Below are positions 56,800 to 64,000 of a DNA stretch of 64,000 bases, one piece after another. The notes beneath the pieces were generated by a model. It was not told the origin of the DNA, made no database searches, and saw only the letters and a list, made by a program, of their open reading frames with translations. Position 1 is the stretch's first letter. Every line of letters begins with the position of its first letter. Made by a program: the position numbers and the translations under genes. This stretch comes from Adiantum capillus-veneris. Its lineage: Eukaryota > Streptophyta > Polypodiopsida > Polypodiales > Pteridaceae. The stretch covers positions 126,423,817 to 126,487,816 of the forward strand of contig CM043958.1 in the NCBI GenBank assembly GCA_014529385.2, written 5' to 3'.

Positions 56800-58770
56800 C
56801 ATAATTAGTGTGTGTTTTAGTGTTGGCCAATGTAATTGGCTTGTGCACACACTAATTAGTGTGTGTTTTAGTGTTGGCCAATGTAATTGGCTTGTGCACA
56901 CACTAATTAGTGTGTGTTTTAGTGTTGGCCAATGTAATTGGCTTGTGCACACACTAATTAGTGTGTGTTTTAGTGTTGGCTTGTGTAATTGGTTTGTGCA
57001 CACACTAATTAGTGTGTTTTAACATACACTAATTAGTGTGTGTTAACATACACTAATTAGTGTGTGCATTAGTGTGTGCATTGGCTTGTGTAATTGGCTT
57101 GTGCACACACTAATTAGTGTGTTTTAACATACACTAATTAGTGTGTGCATTAGATTGTGCACACACTAATTAGTGTGTGTTAACATACACTAATTAGTGT
57201 CTGCATTAGTGTGTGCACACCCTAATTAGTGTGTGCATTGGCCAGTGTGTGCATTGGCTTGTGTAATTGGCTTGTGCACACACTAATTAGTGTGTGCATT
57301 GGCTTGTGTAATTGGACTAATCACACACTAATTAGTGTGTGCATTGGCCAATTCCATTGGTCAATGCACACACTAATCACACACTAAATAGTGTGTGTAT
57401 TGGCCAATCCAATTGACCAATGCACACACTAATCACACACTAAATAGTGTGTGTATTGGCCAATCCAATTGGCTTGTGCACACACTAATCACACACTAAA
57501 TAATGTGTGTATTGACCAATAATGTGTGTATTGGCCAATCCAATTGACCAATGCACACACTAATCCCAAACTAATTAGTGTGTGCATTGACCAATCGCAT
57601 TGGCCAATGCACACACTAATCACACACAAATTAATGTGTGTTAACACATACTAATTAGTGTGTGAATTGGCCAATCCCATTGAAATGCACACATTAATCA
57701 CACACTAAATAGTGTGTGTATTGGCCAATCCAATTGACCAATGCACACACTAATCCCAAACTAATTAGTGTGTGCATTGACCAATCACATTGGCCAATGC
57801 ACACACTAATCACAAACTAATTAGAGTGTGCATTGACCAATCACATTGGCCAATGCACACCCTAATCACACACAAATTAGTGTGTGTTTGGGGTTACTAA
57901 TTAGTGTGTGAATTGACCAATCCCATTGACCAATGCACACACTAATTATTGTGTACATTGACCAATCACATTGGCCAATGCACACACTAATCCCAAACTA
58001 ATTAGTGTGTGCATTGACCAATCACATTGGCCAATGCACACACTAATCACAAACTAATTAGTGTGTGCATTGACCAATCACATTAGCCAATGCACACACT
58101 AATCACACACAAATTAGTGTGTGTTAACACATACTAATTAGTGTGTGAATTGGCCAATCCCATTGATCAATGCACACACTAATCACACACTAATTAGTGT
58201 GTACATTGACCAATCACATTGGCCAATGCACACACTAATCACACACTAATTAGTGTGTACATTGACCAATCACATTGGCCAATGCACACACTAATCACAC
58301 ACAAATTAGTGTGTGTTAATAAGCACTAACTAGTGTGTGAATTGGCCAATCCCATTGACCAATGCACACACTAATCACACACTAATTAGTGTGTGCATTG
58401 ACCAATCACATTGGCCAATGCACACACTAATAACACACTAATTAGTGTGTGCATTGACCAATCACATTGGCCAATGCACACACTAATCACACACTAATTA
58501 GTGTGTGCATGGCCAATCCCAAATTTAACATATTAGGTTATGCAAGTAATAAATTTAACAAATTTGACAAATCTAACAAGTTTAGATTTTGCAAGTAACT
58601 AATAATTAACAAATTTAGGTTTTGGTGTGTCTTCACTTACACTAATTAGTGTGTGCATTAGAATAATGCACACACTAATTAGTGTGTGTAAAGAACACAT
58701 GCACTAATTAGAGTGTGTAATTAGTGTGTAAAGAACATATGCACTAATTAGTGTGTGTGTATGCATGTGT
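56800..58770 (+). repeat. palindromic satellite in the CACTA element
   Basis: The core word CACACACTAATTAGTGTGTG is a perfect 20-bp palindrome and recurs, whole or slightly altered, some thirty times. Near the left (56808-57010) it sits in a 51-bp tandem unit with GGCCAATGTAATTGGC, four copies. Further right, units of about 55-65 bp add CACACACTAATCACACACTA and CATTGACCAATCACATTGGCC. The right end grades into GTATGTGTGTATGCGTG-type sequence (58750-58850). It lies between the ORF1 start and its leader exon. Confidence 0.93.
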
Positions 58771-58883
58771 ATGCATGTGTGTGCATGCGTGTGTATGAGT
58801 GTATGTATGTGTGTATACGTGTGTGTATGCGTGTGTGTGTGTATGCGTGTGAAAGAATCAAAAAACATAAGAACAAAACTTAC

Positions 58884-59045
58884 ATGGAACCTGGAGCGCT
58901 TGTTGGGAGAGGGTAGGAGAGTGGAAGAGTAGAGATGGTGGAGAGTAGAAAAGTAGAGATGGAGGTAGAGCTCAAGGTTGTGAGGTTTGCGCTCTCGGCT
59001 TCTGTGGAGAAGACGATGAAATTCGAATTTTAGGGCTTTGAACTT
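58884..59045 (-). other. presumed 5' leader exon of the CACTA minus-strand gene
   Basis: Minus strand: a CT-rich leader with the CCCTAAAATTCG-type start often seen in plant leaders, ending CTCCAGGTTCCAT^GTAAGT. A possible acceptor (ACCCTAG, near 56477) lies just before the ATG at 56457. The intron would be about 2.4 kb and holds the satellite. Confidence 0.55.
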
Positions 59046-59066
59046 CGCGGGGCACACGGGTGCCCC

Positions 59067-59074
59067 TATTTATA
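59067..59074 (-). promoter_or_regulatory. TATA box of the CACTA minus-strand gene
   Basis: Minus-strand TATAAATA about 25-30 bp upstream of the presumed leader exon. Confidence 0.65.
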
Positions 59075-59089
59075 AAAAAAATTGAAAAT

Positions 59090-59165
59090 TGATTTGCCGC
59101 TCCTATTACCACAAGCATTACTGCGTGTCTTACCGCGCTGATTACCGCGGCGCAAATTCGGGCCA
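59090..59165 (+). promoter_or_regulatory. internal cluster of TTACCGC-type motifs between the two CACTA genes
   Basis: TATTACCACAAGCATTACTG, TTACCGCGCTGATTACCGCGG and GCCGC words recur here as at the two ends of the element, just upstream of the minus-strand TATA box and upstream of the transposase gene. In En/Spm the end-binding protein also binds promoter copies and represses them; the same role here is inference. Confidence 0.65.
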
Positions 59166-59380
59166 TATACACAGAGGGCCACGTTCTGACATTATTACTA
59201 TTGATCCTCAAAATCTATTGGTACTATGTTTTTTATAAACTATATATAAAATGAAAGTATTCCTAGTACTTTGAAAATGACATTTTTACCTAAAAGTTTA
59301 ATTTTTGCTTTTTACTGATATTTTATTAACATTCTTTGGTAATTTGATTTTAAATAGTGTATGTAATTTATTAATGTAGG

Positions 59381-62300
59381 TTGCTTGGGATGATTTTGGC
59401 CCGTCCACTGAACCAGATAGATCACGGTGGTTGGCCGAGCGATTACCATGCCCATGCGTGTTGTTCAAATGCGCCATTGCTCGACTTCGACGTATATGCT
59501 TGAGCCATGTAGAAGATTATGGACTATGGGAAGATCCTCGCAAGCGTGCACGGATGGAAACAAACGATCCGCAAATTGTAGCGGCTATTGACGTCACCCC
59601 TCATTGGCGTGTGGTTGGTGGAGGAGGAGAAAGGAGGGTGGAAGAGCGCATGCACCAGGAATCCATTAGAGAGGGAGGAAGCACATCAAATCAGCCAAGT
59701 ACTGTTGCTCCCTCTTATCCGAGTGACCACATCCCATCTCTTTATGTGGATGCAAAAGACGACCATTTGCATAGAATGGTTGAGGATCTCTTTGCACGAG
59801 AGGAGGAGCATGAACCAGAGTGTGCATGCGAAGAAGCTTCCGAAAGAACGAGGAGTAAGCTACTCGATTCGGCACACACCGCACTATAATATAGATGCTC
59901 TTACTCCATTTTAAGGGCATCTCTCGAAGTCCTTAACCTTCAGGCGATGTTTGGATGGAGCAATGCTAGTGTCGACGCACTTTTGAGGTATGTATACAGA
60001 TTGTGAAGGATGCTTGTGGAGTGCATAAATTAGCTTCTAATGTACTTTCTTCTTGTGATAGGTTGCTAGGAAAGATGCTGCCAGCTGGCAATCACATGCC
60101 AGAGAATAGACAAAAAGCCCGCAAAGTGGTGACTGCATTAGGGATGGATTATGATCGCATTCATGCTTGCGTGAACGATTGTGTGCTCTTTCGTAATGAG
60201 CATGCCGATTGTGACACATGTCCATCGTGCGGGGAGCTTAGGTTCAAAGAACGAATGCAGAGCAATAGAATTCCACGTAAAGTTTTGAGACATTTTCCAT
60301 TCATCAACACATGTTTAGATCGAAGGGTACGAGCGAGCTTTTGAGTTGGCATGCAAAAAATTGCTCCACAGATGGTATTATGAGAGTGCCAGCTGACTCA
60401 CCAGTGTGGAAGCACATAGAGGACACATGGCTAGAGTTCAGGGATGAGCCTCGTCACTTGAGGATTGGGTTAGCTAGTGATGGAGTGAATCCATTTGGGC
60501 ACCGCTCTACTTCATGGAGCACTTGGCCGGTGGTGGTTGTAAACTACAATATTCCGCCTTGGGAGGCAACAAAAAAGGAAAACATTTTACTATCACTTCT
60601 CATTCCAGGAAAGCACAAGGTAAAAAACATGGATGTATATCTGCAGCCTCTTATTGATGAGCTTCAAGAACTATGGAGAGGCATAGATGTCATTGACATT
60701 TCACGGCCACCACGAGACCGCAAAGCCGTCATCAAGTGCATCCTCATGTGGACCATGCATGATTACCCAGGATTTGGAGAGGTATCTGGTAAGTATGCAC
60801 ATGTTAATTGTACTCTTTGCTTTAGGTTTATCATCTCATGTGTAACGTTTGTTTACCTCTTGGTAGGATTGGCAATATCTGGACATAGTGCGTGTCCCAC
60901 TTGTGGCCCTTCCCTTGTGACAGAGAGACCTCCTCTTCTTGGGAAGGTGATCTATCCCAACAACCATCGCTTCCTACCTCCTTCACATCATAGATATGCT
61001 CCCCCTATCAATGGAGTGCAGCCGTTCCATTGGAACATGGCTGATTGGGCGAAGCATTGGGAGGAGCATCATGGTACCTTCCCGCCTCCCAATGGGTTGC
61101 CAAAGGGTATGTCGAGGTACTCAATCTTCTTGTCGCTCCCCTATTGGGCTTCGTTGAAAATTCAGCACTTATTGGACCCTATGAATGTATTCAAAAATGT
61201 TGGGCAAGCTATATGGGATCACATAATTGGCAAGAAGGATTCATTGGGTGCTAGGGAAGATTTAAGAGCCATTAGACGTCTCCCCCCTTCAGCCACGCCC
61301 CGCATGGGGGAGCGGGGAAAGATGATTCTCCCAAAAGCACCGTGGATAATGTCAAAGGCAGACCAAGAGCGGACAAAGCAAGTTATTGCATCCATCAGAA
61401 CTCCAACGGGATATATGCGGTCACTCAAAGATGCTTTCACAAAAAACCAAAAAGGGTGGCTCCACTCAATTGTATGGATTGAAATCCCATGATTGGCATA
61501 AAATCCTTCAGGTAAGAGTAGAACAGTTTGTGGTGTCTATGTGTCCTTATATATAGGTTGACATTCACTAAGATGTTTTATTGTTTGTAGTTTGTACTTC
61601 CCATAACTATTAGTGGTTATGGGGACACTAAGGTGAAGGCTGCAATATTCAAAGAGGGTGAGATTGTGAGGTAATGGGTTTTTTTCAAGTACTATATCAT
61701 GTTGTGCATGCATGAACTTTGGAAATTTTTTTCATCTACTATATAACGTTTGCCCTGTAGATTTGTGAGATCCAAGGAGATAGAAGTAGAAGCCATACCA
61801 GTAGCCCATCAGCTAGTAGTAGAGGCAGTGTGTGCTATTAAGGATGCATTCCCATGTACAATCCTTGTTAGCCAAATACACCTATTGATTCACCTTGTTG
61901 AGGAGATTGCCATTTGTAGGGTGGTTCACTCTAGATGGATGTTCTTCTTGGAGAGATTCTTGAAGACTTTAAAGGATTTTGTTAGATTGAGGTCACAATC
62001 GGGGGTATGAAAAATCAATATAATATAGATAGCATTTATACGCTATGGAGTTACTAATAAAAATATGTGGTTTTAATGTTTTCAGGCGAGCATGGCAGAA
62101 GGTTGGGTGGTGCAAAAGGCATTTGTGTATGTCTCACAGTATCTCATCACAGTGGATCCATCATTGCCTCGTCTATGGAGTGAAGAAGAGGATCCTAGGA
62201 AGCACTCAACCATTCTCAGTGGAAAAGGCTCACTCTTGGTCATGGATAGAGAGTTTCATGCCATAGTCAACAACTACTCTTTACTCAATGCCACTATCAT

Positions 62301-63346
62301 GACCAAATGGGTCAATATGTACTTGGAAGCCCGCGCAGGTAGAGAAAGGGATAGAGATGCATGGAAGAGGTCCTATGGAGGTAGACATGCACCTCCTTTT
62401 CCTAAGGAGCTTGCAAAATATCCTGATTTGATTCAAGTACAGTGGATCCATAATGCCATGACCAATGCCAAAGCACAAGGAGAACAAATAATCCCTAAAG
62501 AATGGGAGTATGCGCGAGGATGCTTGCGCAAGGTGAGTGTGTATATGTTATGTATGAATGTATGCAAATCACTTAATGAAATGCGATGTAACCTCTTATG
62601 CATTGTGATTGTAGGGTCTCATTTTCAACTCTATTTGGTCTAAAGGCCGACATTTTCGCACCCGCAAGATAGATGAGCGTCGGACCACTAATGATTGTGG
62701 CGTGATGGGAAACTTTGACACAACAACAGATGAGGTCAGATATTGTGGTACTATAGAGAGAATAATCAAAGTGGATTTCAGATCTTTTCACAAATTCCTC
62801 TTTGATTGCCGATGGTTTGCGGGTGAGGTCAAAAGACATGAAAATGGGCTCATTATGGTGGATTCCACCCAATTCCATCGGGGAAAAACTGACAACTTGG
62901 TGAATCCTAGTAGTTGCGAGCAGGTAATTTAGGCTATGTGCAATTAACTTAAATTAAAAATTTAAGTTATGTATATCAGCTTATTCTTTGTGTGTGACGT
63001 ACAGGTCTTTTATGTGCCATGTATATATCAAAGAAGACTTTGGTATGTCATTCCAGTCACGCCGCGGGGTAGATCTATCTTTGCAGAGACGGACATTGAG
63101 CCAGTAATTGATCCCATCATACCATCACCACAAGATGCAGAGGAAGATGTAGTAGAAGTTGAAGAAGGTCAGCCAAACCTTGCAAATAGTCATCTTGAGG
63201 AGGAGGAAGAGGGAGAAAGCGATGATGATTCTACAGGAGGTGATGGAGAGGAGGAAGAATCTCTAAATATGTTTATTGATTTGAATACTATGGGTCTAAA
63301 TATGGATCCTAGTGCTTGTAGAGATCTTATACAAGATGAGAATTAA
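59381..63346 (+). pseudogene. tnp2: Tnp2-type CACTA transposase with DUF4218- and DUF4216-like parts
   Basis: Exons by GT-AG and frame: 59381-59987, 60062-60788, 60867-61511, 61591-61670, 61761-62004, 62086-62532, 62615-62923 and 63005-63346; an upstream exon must carry the start codon. Exon 1 has LPCPCVLFKC (transposase-associated zinc region) and LEVLNLQAMFGWSNASVDAL. Exon 2 has MDYDRIHACVNDCVLF and CPSCGELRF, and the transposase core (STDGIMRVPADSPVWKHIED, LASDGVNPFG, MDVYLQPLIDELQELWRG). Exon 3 starts GLAISGHSACPTCG. DUF4218-like sequence spans exons 5-6 (SQIHLLIHLVEEIA, RWMFFLERFLKTLKDFVR). DUF4216-like sequence spans exons 7-8 (FDTTTDEVRYCGTIERIIKV, then CIYQRRLWYV), followed by a Glu/Asp-rich tail. 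Breaks: TAA at 59887-59889, a frame change near 60305-60320, and one near 61450. Exons 4-8 are open. Confidence 0.87.
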
Positions 63347-63599
63347 TAAAACTCTCCATTCTTTCACTTGGTGTAGTATATGATTAATTTGCAAATGTTT
63401 CGTTATGTGCTTATGGATAGTATTTGTAATGGTTTTGTTGTGAGTTCAATGATTTATGCATAGAATTTTTAGAGCAAAAGAGAGATTAAGTGAAGTGAGC
63501 AAGCATTCTGGAGAGTGTAGGAGTTGTAGTGTGTAAATACATTTTGAGTTGTATTGAATTTAAATGGAAACCTGCGGGAGAGGGAGGGGGAAGGGGGTC

Positions 63600-63764
63600 C
63601 AGCCTTAGCGGTAATGTGCGCGGCAATATTCGCGGAAATGCATGCGGTAATATTTGCGGTAAAGTGCTGCTTGAGCATCAAAAGGATTTTCTCTCCTCAT
63701 TTTGAATTCCTCTCTCTTGTTTTGCGGTAATGGCCCGCGGTAAACACCACGATCTCTCATAGTG
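63600..63764 (+). repeat. right subterminal and terminal repeats of the CACTA element
   Basis: AGCGGTAATG, TGCGGTAATATT, TTGCGGTAAAG, TTGCGGTAATGG and CGCGGTAAAC occur before the CTCTCATAGTG end, in the orientation opposite to the main left-end motifs. Confidence 0.8.
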
Positions 63765-64000
63765 TCGTGTCACCTGTAATAGCAAAACCCTTGCAGCTTC
63801 TGCTAGCAAGTGCTCCATCCTGGTGTACCTGTCCCCTAAAACCATCAAACACTTGCCCAATGTACCTGCCACTTGCTTGCAAACCACCATGCATGGACTT
63901 CTTGCACCTCCATGGGTCGACACAGTCGGGCTGTACCATCATTGCCCAACCCCTCGTTGAGCATTTATGCTCAACCATAGTCATTAGGAAACTTTTGAAC
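63765..64000. other. right flank of the CACTA element
   Basis: Non-transposon sequence starting TCGTGTCACC. Open in two minus-strand frames but with no signature; it should be continuous with the left flank ending at 54406 in an empty site. Confidence 0.4.

Larger units (their letters stand above)
54407..63764 (+). mobile_element. CACTA (En/Spm-type) DNA transposon, 9,358 bp
   Basis: The left end begins CACTATAACATATGCGCGAT; the right end finishes CTCTCATAGTG, the inverse of CACTATGAGAG. Both ends soon meet CATTACCGCAAAA (about 35-45 bp in), in opposite orientation. Flanks are TCC and TCG, so a 3-bp target duplication is imperfect by one base. Inside are two divergent genes: a minus-strand gene (ORF1 type) and a plus-strand Tnp2-type transposase with DUF4218-like and DUF4216-like C-terminal parts. 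Both carry breaks, so this copy is probably not self-sufficient, but its ends look able to be moved by a helper. Confidence 0.88.

Noticed and set aside
56791-57022. Open frames on both strands with four 17-residue repeats
   Set aside because: The repeats are the 51-bp satellite unit read in a frame that happens to lack stops; both strands are open, as expected for a palindromic repeat.
57000-58520. CRISPR-like regular spacing
   Set aside because: Units and spacers are both repeats, of variable length, in a plant transposon; no cas gene and no unique spacers.

Overview
The window is nuclear DNA of a land plant with a large, transposon-rich genome. Evidence: short GT-AG introns, a CACTA element whose transposase gene has the plant layout (Tnp2-type transposase, then DUF4218-like and DUF4216-like parts), a Ty3/gypsy element with a primer site matching initiator methionine tRNA, a hAT remnant of the plant DUF659 type, LINE fragments, and long (CT)n, (GA)n, (CA)n, poly-G and poly-C tracts. 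The species cannot be named from the sequence; a fern or gymnosperm would fit the transposon load, but that is a guess. I found no rRNA, tRNA or CRISPR array and no ordinary housekeeping gene.

Layout. 1-4.0 kb: two convergent multi-exon genes. The plus-strand gene joins a Ulp1-type cysteine protease to an FCP1-type phosphatase domain that is frameshifted by an 11-bp tandem duplication; the minus-strand gene is unrecognised. 4.5-5.8 kb: decayed gag-protease fragment of a Ty3/gypsy lineage. 5.8-7.6 kb: pair of ~650-bp direct repeats. 7.6-11.1 kb: no gene seen. 11.1-16.0 kb: internally deleted LTR element keeping only the start of gag. 16-18.4 kb: nothing recognised. 18.5-20.2 kb: decayed LINE (minus), abutted by an LTR with a mutated primer site. 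21.3-22.2 kb: repeats carrying a near-palindromic motif. 23.4-25.4 kb: decayed gypsy pol (minus). 26.1-28.6 kb: unknown spliced coding remnants. 30.3-34.1 kb: two minus-strand genes of a possible undescribed transposon. 35.1-36.5 kb: decayed gag. 37.0-38.6 kb: tandem repeats. 38.6-49.1 kb: a kinase-like pseudogene split by a complete, very young gypsy retrotransposon (39,319-48,310) with one 1,593-codon gag-pol frame. 49.1-50.4 kb: remnant with a RING-like cysteine/histidine cluster. 51.7-53.2 kb: decayed hAT transposase (minus). 54,407-63,764: a CACTA transposon with both ends, two divergent genes and a ~1.7-kb palindromic satellite in the presumed 5' leader intron of its minus-strand gene.

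How the parts relate. Three pieces of one gypsy lineage (4.5 kb, 11-16 kb, 39-48 kb) share gag or protease sequence; the last two also share the polypurine tract, and the old one keeps a mutated form of the primer site, so the intact copy could in principle have served the deleted one. The CACTA element has degenerate TTACCGC-type motifs at both ends and again between its two promoters, which suggests that the end-binding protein also regulates the genes.

The best candidates for something undescribed are the Ulp1-FCP1 fusion with its convergent partner, the CACTA satellite made of inverted CACTA pentamers, and the unclassified minus-strand element at 30-34 kb. All readings are by eye; exon borders are given where a frame-compatible GT-AG pair could be found.
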